DNA from: Gemmatimonadota bacterium
GTDB lineage: Bacteria; JAAXHH01
NCBI GenBank assembly: GCA_009838645.1
Contig: VXRC01000049.1
Location: 434,001-498,000, forward strand
DNA: 64,000 nt
Direction of reading: 5' to 3'
Below are positions 51,605 to 60,443 of this stretch, piece by piece. The notes beneath the pieces were generated by a model, which saw only the letters and a program-made list of their open reading frames with translations, made no database searches and was not told where the DNA came from. The position numbers and the translations under genes were made by a program. Each line of letters starts with the position of its first letter. Positions within the stretch are counted from its first letter, which is position 1.

Positions 51605-51916
51605 GTTGCCGTCCTTCCTCGTAGGGTTACGCGAAATTCACCCGCATTCACCGATTCATGCCGATTTCATTCCGATCCTTTCTGGTATTTTAATCACTGC
51701 CCGCCTATTTATCAAACCCCGATGCAACCTTGCGCTTCCCATGCCGATCCATTCCCCCGATACCGCCCCCAAATGCCTTGACAGGCGTACTACACGTGTG
51801 TAAGCTTATGTCAGGCGCGGAGATAGGACCCGCGGTGAATCCGGTATCCGTATCAGCAGTCAGGCTGCACATATCCAACCGGCTCGGACCCATCCCGATT
51901 CCGACAGGACCCGTTC
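51605..51916. other. Divergent intergenic region SDR / MsrP-like
   Basis: 312 bp without a gene. It holds the candidate promoter at 51778-51806 and otherwise no hairpin, repeat or coding signal that I can support. Confidence 0.55.
51778..51806 (+). promoter_or_regulatory. Candidate promoter of the MsrP-like gene
   Basis: Perfect -35 TTGACA (51778-51783) and a weak -10 TAAGCT (51801-51806) with a 17-bp spacer, about 110 bases upstream of the start. Confidence 0.4.
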
Positions 51917-52558
51917 ATGGACCGCCGACACTTCCTGGAGACCCTAGCGGCCGGACTCGTTGCCGGCGGGGCCATGCTTCCCACGCTTCATTCCGTAGGC
52001 GGCCCCTTGTTTGTACCCATTGATAAGGACGAAGAGGGTCTGACTCCCCTGCGCAGGTTCTTCGCCGTAGCCATTGTCTCATTTCCACCGAAAATCGACG
52101 TCGAAACGGAACGGCTCGAGATCGATGGCGCCGTTTCGAATCCATATGCACTGGGGTACGACGAATTGCACGAATGGCCGCAGGTCACGCAGGAGAGCAT
52201 CCTGCGTTGCGTCGGCGGGGCCCAGGGAAGAGCCCGGTGGGTCGGCGTGCGGCTGCGCGATCTGCTTGATAAGGCGGGCATGGATCCGGAGGCCCGTGAC
52301 GTCATTTTCTACGGGGCGGACGAATATGAGAGCAGCGTACCCGTGGGCGAGGCGATGAAGAAGAGCAGCATGCTGGCCCTCGAGATGAACCACGAGCCGC
52401 TGTGGGCCAAGCATGGCTCGCCCGTTCGCCTGGTCATGCCCGGCATGTATGGATACAAGCAGGTCAAGTGGATTACCCGGATCGAAGTCACCCGCAAGAA
52501 CCACAAGGGATATTGGGAGAATCGCGGTTATTCGGACGATGGACGGATCAATTCCTGA
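51917..52558 (+). CDS. Molybdopterin-dependent oxidoreductase, MsrP/sulfite-oxidase-like, Tat-exported
   Basis: 213 residues with a twin-arginine start (DRRHFLETLAAGLVAGGAML). The body is a compact oxidoreductase_molyb domain: EIDGAVSNPYALGYDEL, the Moco cysteine in ILRCVGGAQG, WVGVRLRDLLDKAG, MNHEPLWAKHGSPVRLVMPGMYGYKQVKWI (in pieces PLWAKHGSPVRLV, YGYKQVKWI). It would reduce or oxidise sulfur or related compounds in the periplasm. The C-terminal Mo-co dimerisation domain is absent, as in MsrP. The heme membrane subunit MsrQ is not adjacent, so the electron donor is unknown. It is 15 bp upstream of rfbB. Confidence 0.85.
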   Translation: MDRRHFLETLAAGLVAGGAMLPTLHSVGGPLFVPIDKDEEGLTPLRRFFAVAIVSFPPKIDVETERLEIDGAVSNPYALGYDELHEWPQVTQESILRCVGGAQGRARWVGVRLRDLLDKAGMDPEARDVIFYGADEYESSVPVGEAMKKSSMLALEMNHEPLWAKHGSPVRLVMPGMYGYKQVKWITRIEVTRKNHKGYWENRGYSDDGRINS

Positions 52559-52573
52559 GGAGCCAGGCTTTCT

Positions 52574-53587
52574 ATGGATGCCATGCTGGTTACCGGTGGA
52601 GCCGGGTTCATCGGCAGTAACTTCGTTCGATACGCATTGAAACACCATCCCGAAACGCAGATCGTGGTGCTTGATGCGCTGACCTACGCCGGCAATCTGG
52701 CCAATATCGACGACTGCGTGGGCACGGACCGTTTCCGGTTCATTCACGGGGATATCCGGGACAGGGACACGGTCGACGACGCGATGCGCGGGGTCGACAC
52801 GGTCGTCAACTTCGCGGCCGAATCCCATGTCGACCGGTCCATTCTCGACCCGTCCTCCTTCATCGAACCCAATTTCAACGGGGTCTACGTCCTGCTCGAA
52901 GCGGCGCGACGCCTGGAAGTGAAGCGCTTTCTGCAGGTCTCCACCGACGAAGTGTACGGACACGTACCGACGGGTTACTCGAAGGAGGGCGACGCATTAG
53001 CGCCCCGAAATCCCTATGCCGCCAGCAAGGCCGCGGCGGATCTGCTGGTCCAATCCTACTTCACCACCTACGACATGCCCGTGCTGATCACGCGGGGCGG
53101 GAACACCGTTGGGCCCTATCAGTACCCGGAGAAGGTCCTGCCCCTGTTCATCACGAACGCGCTGGACTACAAGCCGCTGCCGGTGTACGGTGACGGAAGC
53201 GCGGTGCGCTGTTACCTTTACGTGGAAGACCACTGTTCCGCCATCGACCGGGTGCTCAGGTCCGGCGAGCCGGGGAACGCGTACAACGTGGGCACGAACC
53301 GTGAAGTCAATGGCCGGGATCTGGCCGCCCGTGTCCTGGAAATCCTCGACCGGCCCGCGGACCTGCGCGAGTTCGTCCCGGATCGGAGCGGGCACGATCT
53401 GCGGTACGCCATGGACTGCGGCCGCATCCAGGCCCTGGGATGGCGTCCGTCGCTCGACTTCGACGCGCTGCTGGAGAGAACGGCGCAGTGGTACGTGGAC
53501 CACCCGCAGTGGTGGCGGGAGATCCGGAACGAAAGCGGGTTCAGGTCGTATTATAAAAAGCAGTACGATGAACGTTATCAGACGTGA
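52574..53587 (+). CDS. rfbB: dTDP-glucose 4,6-dehydratase
   Basis: 337 residues, extended SDR. NAD loop MLVTGGAGFIGSNFVRYALK (shown as VTGGAGFIGSNF), dehydratase signature Thr-Asp-Glu in VSTDEVYGHV, Tyr-x3-Lys in YAASKAAADLL, and the sugar-binding VGPYQYPEKVLPLF. It converts dTDP-glucose to the 4-keto-6-deoxy sugar for rhamnose and other deoxysugars. The partners RmlA, C and D are not in the window, so the end product is unknown. A glycosyltransferase and UppP follow, fitting surface polysaccharide synthesis. Confidence 0.92.
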   Translation: MDAMLVTGGAGFIGSNFVRYALKHHPETQIVVLDALTYAGNLANIDDCVGTDRFRFIHGDIRDRDTVDDAMRGVDTVVNFAAESHVDRSILDPSSFIEPNFNGVYVLLEAARRLEVKRFLQVSTDEVYGHVPTGYSKEGDALAPRNPYAASKAAADLLVQSYFTTYDMPVLITRGGNTVGPYQYPEKVLPLFITNALDYKPLPVYGDGSAVRCYLYVEDHCSAIDRVLRSGEPGNAYNVGTNREVNGRDLAARVLEILDRPADLREFVPDRSGHDLRYAMDCGRIQALGWRPSLDFDALLERTAQWYVDHPQWWREIRNESGFRSYYKKQYDERYQT

Positions 53588-53636
53588 AAACGAAATCAAA
53601 CTTGAAGAGGTCCAGCGCGCACATGGAGTGTAAGAC

Positions 53637-54896
53637 TTGACGTACCTGTCGCTGCTCGAGTCGGTCGTCCTGGCCGGATCGGTCGTTCTCGTGGCCTATG
53701 GATTCCTGTTGAGTTTCATCGGCCGGATCCGCGGAAGCGGCAAGGTACCGCTGATCTTTCCCCGCCACGTTTTCGCCCTGGTGGTGCCGGTGGGGAACGA
53801 CGAAGGTACGATCGGCAGGACCGTGGAGCATCTGCGCCGGAACAAGTATCCGCGGAGCATGTTCGACGTGATCGTCGCTCCGTTGAACTGCACGGATCAG
53901 ACGCCGACCATCGCACGGCGCAAGGGGGCGGTCGTCTACGGACCCGGGAAGCAGCGTTGGACCGACGCGGACGATGCGGTCCACGGCGTGCTGGAACGGC
54001 TTTCCACGAAAGACCGCTATGACGCCTACGTCGTCCTCGACGTCCGGTCCAGGATATCCCCCAACTTCCTTGCCGTTATGAGCGACAAGCTGTCCCGTGG
54101 CGCGCTGGCCGTCCAGTCCGGCTACAGCGTAACCGGCAGAAAGTGGACCTGGAATACGGCGAGCAGGGCCCTGCTGAGCGCCTTGAAACCCTGCTGGCTT
54201 ACAAGCTGGCCCTTGAATCTCCGTCTGGCCGGGGGTATCCATCGAACCGGACTGTGCGTCTCCCGGCGGCTGGTAGAAAAACACGGCGTGAAACGGCCCC
54301 GGCTGGACAACGTGCTGGGATTTCTTACCAAGCTGCTGCGCCACGACGTGGTCATCCAGTATACCGACCAGGCATGGGTATACGACCGAACCCGGGCCTT
54401 AAAACCCGTGCGCTCCACGTTCGACCGCCTGAGATCCAGGTGGAAGCTTGCCCGCACCGATGGACTGCCACTGATCATGGATGGCCTGAAATGGCGCAGC
54501 GCGGCACAGGTGATCGGCGGTTTCAACCTCTTCATGCCCTCGTTTAACACGACGCTGCTCACGGCACTGCTGTTCTTCGGCCTCGCCGTGTACCTGAATG
54601 GCGTCGCTTCGGCCATCGCCCTGGGCTGGATCGCGCTGATCGCCGGTCTTGCGATCTTCGTGGTTTTCAGACTCTGGTTCATGCGCGCCCCGGTCCTGGC
54701 CTATGCGGCTTTGCCGTCCCTGCCCCTGATTCTGTTCTGGCAGGCCGTGAGATCCTGTTTTGCCTCCAGTCCGAAGCCGCCGCCGGCCAAGGCCGAGACC
54801 AAGGACAAGGTCCAGCCCGAATCGGGAAGCGGGCGCACACAGGGCCGCAGGCCGCGCAGGCGGTATTCGAGAAGACCCAGGCGCCAGCCTTCCTGA
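53637..54896 (+). CDS. Membrane-anchored family 2 glycosyltransferase
   Basis: 419 residues starting at TTG 53637 with GGAG upstream. One N-terminal helix (VVLAGSVVLVAYGFLLSF), a GT2 domain (FALVVPVGNDEGTIGRTVEHL, YVVLDVRSRISPNF where DxD is replaced by DVR) and three C-terminal helices (FNTTLLTALLFFGLAVYLN, IALGWIALIAGLAIFVVF, AYAALPSLPLILFWQAV). The GT2 QxxRW-like motif is unclear, so activity should be treated with caution. A basic, Pro-rich tail ends the protein. It probably builds an envelope polysaccharide on the cytoplasmic face. Confidence 0.8.
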   Translation: MTYLSLLESVVLAGSVVLVAYGFLLSFIGRIRGSGKVPLIFPRHVFALVVPVGNDEGTIGRTVEHLRRNKYPRSMFDVIVAPLNCTDQTPTIARRKGAVVYGPGKQRWTDADDAVHGVLERLSTKDRYDAYVVLDVRSRISPNFLAVMSDKLSRGALAVQSGYSVTGRKWTWNTASRALLSALKPCWLTSWPLNLRLAGGIHRTGLCVSRRLVEKHGVKRPRLDNVLGFLTKLLRHDVVIQYTDQAWVYDRTRALKPVRSTFDRLRSRWKLARTDGLPLIMDGLKWRSAAQVIGGFNLFMPSFNTTLLTALLFFGLAVYLNGVASAIALGWIALIAGLAIFVVFRLWFMRAPVLAYAALPSLPLILFWQAVRSCFASSPKPPPAKAETKDKVQPESGSGRTQGRRPRRRYSRRPRRQPS

Positions 54897-54970
54897 GCAG
54901 GGATGGCCCCGTGCCGGTCTTCTCGAGCAGGCCAGCCCCGGGAGCGTGACCCATTCCACTACACCACGCG

Positions 54971-55927
54971 TTGATTCTCGGATTCCTGCAAGGCGTCACG
55001 GAATTCCTGCCGATCAGCAGTTCCGGCCATCTCGCGGTGTACCAGTGGCTGTTCGGACCGGGCGGACCGGGCGGACCGGGCGGACCAGGCGGACCAGGCG
55101 GACCGGGTGAAACCCAGTTGCTCTTCGACGTCATGGTACACCTCGGAACGCTGATCGCCGTGCTGATCGTGTTCCGGTCGGATATCGCCTTGCTGGTCTC
55201 GGGTGCCTGGCGCGCGGCAACGGGCCATGCCAACGAGGACCGGGGCGCGCTTCGCCTCCTGCTTCTGCTCGCCGTGGGCACGGTTCCGGCCGCGGTCTTC
55301 GGCCTGGGATGGAAGGACGAGCTGGAGCAACTGTTTTCCGCACCGGCCTATGTCGGCTGTGCGTTCCTGGTCACCGGTACCATACTGTGGTTGTCCCGTT
55401 TCTCGGGCCAGCGGGGCCGGACGGATCCACCGGGACGGCCTGGCACGCAGGATCAGCTGGATCGTGCTGGCCGGCCTGGCGGGTCGACTCAGGCGGGCCA
55501 TGGGGGCTACACGGGCCGGGACCTTAGCAGGACGAACTGGTTCGATGCGCTGCTGATCGGCATGGGCCAGGCGCTGGCGCTGATTCCCGGTATCTCGCGG
55601 TCCGGCACGACCATTTCCATCGCCTTGCTGTTGGGACTTGACCGGCGGCTGGCGGCGCGTTACTCTTTTCTATTGGCGGTTCCCGCCATACTGGGAGCGG
55701 TCGTCGTCCAGGCAGGAGATACGGGCGGCATTCCCCCGGATCAATGGTCCGCGATAGCGGTGGGAACCCTCACGGCGGCCGTGAGCGGTTACATCGCGCT
55801 CAAGCTGCTCCTTCGCATCGTAGTTGCCGGCAATCTGTCCAGGTTTTCGTACTATTGCTGGGGAATCGGACTGCTGACACTGGTCGGCGCGTTGTCCGGA
55901 CTGACCGGGCTGACCAGCGCACTCTGA
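54971..55927 (+). CDS. uppP: Undecaprenyl-diphosphate phosphatase (UppP/BacA) with Gly-Pro insert
   Basis: 318 residues from TTG 54971, longer than the usual 265-275. Active-site motifs are intact: LQGVTEFLPISSSGHL near the N-terminus and IPGISRSGTTIS later. It dephosphorylates undecaprenyl pyrophosphate, recycling the lipid carrier. Two insertions explain the length: a Gly-Gly-Pro repeat (residues 28-46) right after the first helix, and a Gly/Arg/Asp-rich loop (about 160-195). The TTG start removes part of the first helix; the frame is open upstream to a stop at 54947, and codons from 54953 would restore it, but no ATG/GTG lies there. Confidence 0.88.
   Translation: MILGFLQGVTEFLPISSSGHLAVYQWLFGPGGPGGPGGPGGPGGPGETQLLFDVMVHLGTLIAVLIVFRSDIALLVSGAWRAATGHANEDRGALRLLLLLAVGTVPAAVFGLGWKDELEQLFSAPAYVGCAFLVTGTILWLSRFSGQRGRTDPPGRPGTQDQLDRAGRPGGSTQAGHGGYTGRDLSRTNWFDALLIGMGQALALIPGISRSGTTISIALLLGLDRRLAARYSFLLAVPAILGAVVVQAGDTGGIPPDQWSAIAVGTLTAAVSGYIALKLLLRIVVAGNLSRFSYYCWGIGLLTLVGALSGLTGLTSAL
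55055..55108 (+). repeat. 9-bp tandem repeat x6 in uppP
   Basis: Six copies of ggaccgggc / ggaccaggc, in frame, encode Gly-Pro-Gly-Gly-Pro-Gly. Insertion sits between the first helix and the second in UppP. Confidence 0.95.
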
Positions 55928-55984
55928 TTCGGTCTGAATCCACCTCCCTCGGCACCTCACAATCTACAGACGGGAGCCAGGCAC

Positions 55985-56743
55985 ATGAATCCAGACATCA
56001 GCAGATTACTCGATGAATGGGACTACACGGGGCCCGACAAGCTCATCGTGCGCAAGTTCAAGGGAGAGGACGGCCGGACGAGGATCCAGATGCGCGTGGA
56101 CCTCGGCATCCTGCAGATGGAGTGGTCGAACAGGCCGGACGGACAAAGACCCCACGGGAAGGCCTCCCTGCTGGATCACTTTCTGGATAAACTGGAGAAG
56201 AAGAAGGCGGATAAGGGGCCTGACGCGCAACTCAGTCTCTCCCACGAGGACTGTGTGAGCCTGCAAACGGAATCGCTGCAGTATTACTACCGGCGCATCT
56301 GCATGTTCGAACTGGAATCCTACCACGAAGCCTGCCGGGACGCCGAACACAACCTGCAGATCATGGAAATCGTTCGGACCCATGCCGAGAACGACGACGA
56401 CCGCCTGTCCCTCGAGCAGTACCGTCCCTTCGTCATCATGCACCGCACCAGGGCGCGAAGCCTGATCGCCACGGATTCGGGCGATATAGACAAGGCCCTG
56501 GGCCACATTGAAGAAGGCATAGAGGAAATCGAGACTTTCTTCCGTTCCTACGACCGGGACGACCTGGTCAAGGAAAGCCAGGAACTGAAAGTCTTGAGGG
56601 ACATGGCCGAGGAGATCCGTAAACAACAGCCCCGATCCGAGGAAGACCAGTTGAGGGCGGAATTGACGGAGGCCGTCGAGAACGAGCAGTTCGAACGGGC
56701 TGCCGAAATACGGGACGAACTGAAGAAGTTCGATCTGCCCTAG
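55985..56743 (+). CDS. UVR-motif protein with unknown N-terminal domain
   Basis: 252 residues. An N-terminal domain (about 1-80; WDYTGPDKLIVRKFKGEDGRTRIQMRVDLGILQME in pieces RIQMRVDLGILQMEW) not recognised, a helical middle (DCVSLQTESLQYYYRRICMFE, YRPFVIMHRTRARSLI) and a C-terminal UVR motif (LRAELTEAVENEQFERAAEIRDEL). The UVR motif mediates contact with UvrA/UvrB-type partners in repair proteins and also occurs in Clp adaptors such as McsA. A regulator or adaptor role is possible. GGGAG precedes the ATG, 57 bp after uppP. Confidence 0.78.
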   Translation: MNPDISRLLDEWDYTGPDKLIVRKFKGEDGRTRIQMRVDLGILQMEWSNRPDGQRPHGKASLLDHFLDKLEKKKADKGPDAQLSLSHEDCVSLQTESLQYYYRRICMFELESYHEACRDAEHNLQIMEIVRTHAENDDDRLSLEQYRPFVIMHRTRARSLIATDSGDIDKALGHIEEGIEEIETFFRSYDRDDLVKESQELKVLRDMAEEIRKQQPRSEEDQLRAELTEAVENEQFERAAEIRDELKKFDLP

Positions 56744-56756
56744 ACCGGAGCCCCCC

Positions 56757-57968
56757 TTGCTTTCCTGGATCAGATCCGCCGACCGTCAACTCATCCTCTT
56801 CGTGCTTGGCGCGGTCAGCATGGGTCTTTCGATGGGGCTGGGTGAAATCAGCTTCAACAATTTCCTCAGCGACACCTACCAAATGGACGCGATGAGCCGC
56901 GGCGAGCTCGAGTTTCCCCGCGAGTTGCCCGGCTTCCTCGTGGCCGCCTTTGCCGGCATCCTCTTCTTCTGGTCGGAACTGAAGATGGCCGCTCTCTCCA
57001 TGGCGCTGATGGCCGTGGGATTCATGGGGCTTGGGCTATACGGCGATCTTTACGGGTTGATGCTCACCTCGATGATCATCTGGAGCATCGGCATGCACCT
57101 GCAGATGCCCGTGACCCGGACGATCGCACTCCGACTGGCCCGCGAAGGACGGGGCGCCACCATGCTGGGGCGCCTGAGCGGCATCCAGACCGGCGCCGCC
57201 ATCCTGGGGAGCATCCTGCTCTGGATGGGACTGGGCGGCACTTCACTCGGCTACCTGCCCGTTTTCGCCCTTGCCGCGCTGGTAGCCCTCGGAGGCGTCT
57301 ACAGCTACCTGGCGATGCGTCCCATCGAGGGGCACACGGGCAACCGCCCCACCTTCATCATGCGGAAGCGGTACACCCTTTTCTACCTGCTGAACATCCT
57401 CTTCGGCGCGCGGAAGCAGATCTTCATCACCTTCGGTCCCTGGGTACTGATCAGCATCTTCGACAAACCGGTATCCACCATAGCGTCGCTCCACCTGGTC
57501 GCATCCGTCATCGGCATGTTCTTCGCGCCGCAACTGGGCAAGCTGATCGACCGGTTCGGGGAACGCCTGGTGCTGATGATCGACGCGGTGCTGCTGATCG
57601 GTGTCTGCGTGGGCTACGGTTTCGCCGCGGAAATGGGGCTGGGAGCGTGGGCGGTGGATCTCATCTATGCCAGTTTCGTGCTCGACTTGGTCCTGTTCAA
57701 CGTCAGTATCGCGCGGACCACCTATGCCAGCAAGATCGTCGTTAAAAAAGACGATCTTACCGCGACCCTGTCCCTGGGCGTCACCATCGACCACGCGGTA
57801 TCCATGTCCATTCCCACCCTGGGCGGACTGGTATGGGTAATGTACGGCTACCAGTACGTCTTCATTGGCGCGGCGGTCGTCGCCGTCCTGACCCTGGTGG
57901 CCACCGGGTTCATCAAGGTGCCCCGCCCGGGTACGGGCCGGGTGATCCAGGCGGAGGCCGCCGGGTAA
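56757..57968 (+). CDS. MFS transporter
   Basis: 403 residues starting at TTG 56757, with a CCGGAG sequence ending 7 bases upstream; 12 predicted helices with the first at about 12-30. Half-by-half architecture is clear: RELPGFLVAAFAGILFFWSELK near the beginning and LGKLIDRFGERLVLMIDA (motif A-like) in the second half. The remainder fits a solute or drug permease of the MFS. It follows the UVR-motif gene by 13 bp. The substrate is unknown. Confidence 0.85.
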   Translation: MLSWIRSADRQLILFVLGAVSMGLSMGLGEISFNNFLSDTYQMDAMSRGELEFPRELPGFLVAAFAGILFFWSELKMAALSMALMAVGFMGLGLYGDLYGLMLTSMIIWSIGMHLQMPVTRTIALRLAREGRGATMLGRLSGIQTGAAILGSILLWMGLGGTSLGYLPVFALAALVALGGVYSYLAMRPIEGHTGNRPTFIMRKRYTLFYLLNILFGARKQIFITFGPWVLISIFDKPVSTIASLHLVASVIGMFFAPQLGKLIDRFGERLVLMIDAVLLIGVCVGYGFAAEMGLGAWAVDLIYASFVLDLVLFNVSIARTTYASKIVVKKDDLTATLSLGVTIDHAVSMSIPTLGGLVWVMYGYQYVFIGAAVVAVLTLVATGFIKVPRPGTGRVIQAEAAG

Positions 57969-58044
57969 CGCGAGTGGTCTGAGGACGGGCCGGCGCCCCG
58001 ATCGTTGCGGGCGATCGGGCGATCATCTGCGTGTTAGCCGCAGG

Positions 58045-58809
58045 CTAGCCGCCGGCCATCCAGCCGCCGTCCACCACGATCAGTTGTCCCGTAAGGAAAT
58101 CCGAGGCCGGTGAGGCCAGGAACACGGCGGTGCCGGCGATGTCCTCCGGTTCGCCCCAGCGGCCGGCCGGTACGCGGTTCAGGATGTAGGCGCCCCGCTC
58201 GCTTTCTTCGACGGGACGGGTCAGTGGCGTCCGGATATATCCAGGACAGATGGAATTGATGTTGATGTTGTACGGGGCCCAGTCGATGGCCAGCTGGTAG
58301 GTCATGGAAGCGATACCGCCCTTGGCGGCGGTGTAGGCCGGGATATGGGGAATGCCCGTGATGGCGGCCAGTGAAGCGATCTGGATGATCTTGCCATACT
58401 TTTGCTCGATCATGTGCCGGGCCGCGAGTTGGGTGAGGAAGAAGGTGCCCTTCAGGTTGGTGTCCACGACCCGGTCCCAGTCCTCCTCGCGGTAGTCCTC
58501 CGGCGGCGTGCGCACATTCACCCCCGCGTTGTTGACCAGGATATCGATCTGCTTCCAGGTTTCCAGGGTCGTTGCCACCAGGGATTCCCGGCCGTCCCGG
58601 TCCGAGACGTCCGTTTCCACGATCAGCGTTTCGCCGCCGAACCCCCTGATGGTCTCCCCGGTCTCCTCGAGACTGGAGCGGGTCCGGCCCGCAAGGACGA
58701 CCCGGGCGCCCGATTCGGCCATGGCCGTCGCGATCCCCTGGCCGATGCCCGTTCCCGCGCCGGTTACGATGGCGACCCGGTCCTTGAGTGAAAACCGTTC
58801 GAGATTCAT
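58045..58809 (-). CDS. SDR family oxidoreductase (gluconate/ketoreductase-like)
   Basis: 254 residues from ATG 58809 with AGGAG upstream; a 72-codon upstream frame is leader shadow. Classical SDR: VAIVTGAGTGIGQGIA, NNAGVNVRTPP, IIQIASLAAI (catalytic Ser), YTAAKGGIASMTYQ (Tyr-x3-Lys), NSICPGYIRTPLT and GQLIVVDGGW. It is the size and style of gluconate 5-dehydrogenase and related sugar-acid SDRs. Sugar-acid genes lie a few kb downstream, but on the opposite strand. Confidence 0.9.
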   Translation of the reverse strand: MNLERFSLKDRVAIVTGAGTGIGQGIATAMAESGARVVLAGRTRSSLEETGETIRGFGGETLIVETDVSDRDGRESLVATTLETWKQIDILVNNAGVNVRTPPEDYREEDWDRVVDTNLKGTFFLTQLAARHMIEQKYGKIIQIASLAAITGIPHIPAYTAAKGGIASMTYQLAIDWAPYNININSICPGYIRTPLTRPVEESERGAYILNRVPAGRWGEPEDIAGTAVFLASPASDFLTGQLIVVDGGWMAGG

Positions 58810-58933
58810 TTGTGCTCCTGTGAGACTGCCGGTCCTGAAGGTCCGCCCGTTTAGCGTTGACAACGTCCACCCTGAACCGGTATCTGTTTCCTGTCGTACG
58901 AAGGGCGAATGAATATACAGCCCGGCACGCTTC

Positions 58934-59521
58934 GTGGCAATGAGACAAACGCATAGTCTGGAAGGCGACTCGACCTTGGGTAAACCCACAAAACCCGAAC
59001 CCGTTAAGCTGGTATGCGCAATCATGGGACAGGACGAATCGATGCTGGCGAAGGGTCGCGAACTCCTGGCCGGTCGGTTCGGCGCGGTGGAGCTGGCCGG
59101 TCCGGTGTTCGACTTTACCTTCTCATCCTATTATGAACGGGAAATGGGGACCGGACTGGTCAAGCAGTTCCTCGGATTCGGACCGCTTGTATATCCGGAG
59201 GACCTCGCGGAAATCAAGCGCGCGAGCAACGACCTCGAACCCGGCCTGACCCGGTCCGACGGCATGCCCGGACGGGGATTGAACATCGATCCGGGCTACG
59301 TCAACGGCGGCCAGCTCGTCCTGGCGACCACCAAGAATTACAGCCACCGCATCTATATCGGGAAGGGGATATTTGCCGAGGTGACGCTGCTGTACACCCG
59401 TGGCGAGTTCACCCCGTTGCCCTGGACCTACCGGGACTACAGCACGGAAGCGGCGCTCGATTTCTTCACCCGCGTGCGCGGCGCTTTTCTCGACCAGCGG
59501 GGAAGTTCGAGGGCCGACTGA
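58934..59521 (+). CDS. DUF4416 family protein
   Basis: 195 residues (GTG 58934 or ATG 58940). The family pattern is clear: VKLVCAIMGQDESMLAKG, FDFTFSSYYEREMG, KQFLGFGPLVYPEDLAEIK, GLNIDPGYVNGGQLVLATTKNYSHRIYIGKGIFAEVTLLYTRG in pieces NIDPGYVNGGQLVLATTK and FAEVTLLYTRGEF. DUF4416 is widespread in diverse bacteria, unlinked and uncharacterised. The conserved Asp/Tyr/Lys residues hint at an enzyme. It is divergent from the SDR gene. Confidence 0.88.
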   Translation: MAMRQTHSLEGDSTLGKPTKPEPVKLVCAIMGQDESMLAKGRELLAGRFGAVELAGPVFDFTFSSYYEREMGTGLVKQFLGFGPLVYPEDLAEIKRASNDLEPGLTRSDGMPGRGLNIDPGYVNGGQLVLATTKNYSHRIYIGKGIFAEVTLLYTRGEFTPLPWTYRDYSTEAALDFFTRVRGAFLDQRGSSRAD

Positions 59522-59591
59522 CCGGACGTGTCCATTCGGATGAACGGGATCGCCCGTCAGCCGAAAATCATAACCGCCGATTCATTTTGTC

Positions 59592-59621
59592 TTGACCTGT
59601 TTTGAGCGCCCGGTTTATTTT
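59592..59621 (+). promoter_or_regulatory. Candidate promoter of the bifunctional-nuclease gene
   Basis: TTGACC (59592-59597), 18-bp spacer, TATTTT (59616-59621), inside a locally AT-rich 244-bp spacer. Confidence 0.45.
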
Positions 59622-59765
59622 ACCCGTATACCAAACTTCCACTACGATGACGATTGTATCTACAGGCGGACTGACCCCTTTCAGTCTGCGTAATCCCGTC
59701 ATCTCGCATGTGGTCGCCCGCGACAGAAACCAGGCTGATCCCGGTCCGATAGAAAGACTGCATAC

Positions 59766-60434
59766 ATGATTCGTCTCAAGGTATATGATGTGGGGCCTCC
59801 CTATCCCCTGCACGCCACCCCCGTACTCTGGCTGGCTGACGAGCAGGAAGAGCAGGTGCTGATTCTGTTAATCGGCATCGCGGAAGCCTTCGCCATCAAA
59901 AGCCAGATCGACGCCGGCGAAGAACCGCCGCCGCGGCCCATGACGCACGACCTGTTGAATTCGGTCTTCGAGCATTTCGACGCCGAGATCGAGTTCGTGC
60001 TCATCTCCGAGCTGCGCGAGCAGCAGTTCTACATCGCGGAAATACACGTGAAGTCCAACGGACAGTCCATGACTATCGACTCGAGACCCACGGACGCCAT
60101 CGCTCTCGCCCTACGTGCCGACGCCCCGATCTATGTGGAAGAAGAAGTCATGCGGGCGGCCGGCAAGCGCATGCCCAAGAGCAAGGATGAAAACGGCGAG
60201 GACGCACTCGCCGCGTCCATCGAGGAACTGGAAGCCGAAGCGGGAGAAGAAGGCAAAGTTCCCGCGGCGCAGGTGGCCGCCGAGGAGTTGATGGAATCCG
60301 TGGAGTTCAAGCGTCAGCCACGCACCCCCCTTGAAACGGCGCGGCAGAAACTTCAGGCAGCCATCGATGAGGAACGGTACGAGGATGCCGCCCGTCTGCG
60401 CGACGAGATCAACCGCCTGGAACAGAGCGCCTGA
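59766..60434 (+). CDS. Bifunctional-nuclease-domain (DUF151/BFN) protein with C-terminal UVR motif
   Basis: 222 residues. N-terminal BFN domain (about 1-135): VLWLADEQEEQVLILLIGIAEAFAI, PRPMTHDLLNSVFEHF, SMTIDSRPTDAIALALRADAPIYVEEEV (in pieces IDSRPTDAIALALR). A charged linker leads to a C-terminal UVR motif (LETARQKLQAAIDEERYEDAARLRDEI). BFN proteins act as RNases or DNases in some bacteria and plants. The UVR tail suggests a DNA-repair or protease-adaptor role. It is 9 bp upstream of the ECF-type S component. Confidence 0.9.
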   Translation: MIRLKVYDVGPPYPLHATPVLWLADEQEEQVLILLIGIAEAFAIKSQIDAGEEPPPRPMTHDLLNSVFEHFDAEIEFVLISELREQQFYIAEIHVKSNGQSMTIDSRPTDAIALALRADAPIYVEEEVMRAAGKRMPKSKDENGEDALAASIEELEAEAGEEGKVPAAQVAAEELMESVEFKRQPRTPLETARQKLQAAIDEERYEDAARLRDEINRLEQSA

Positions 60435-60443
60435 AGGGGTAGC

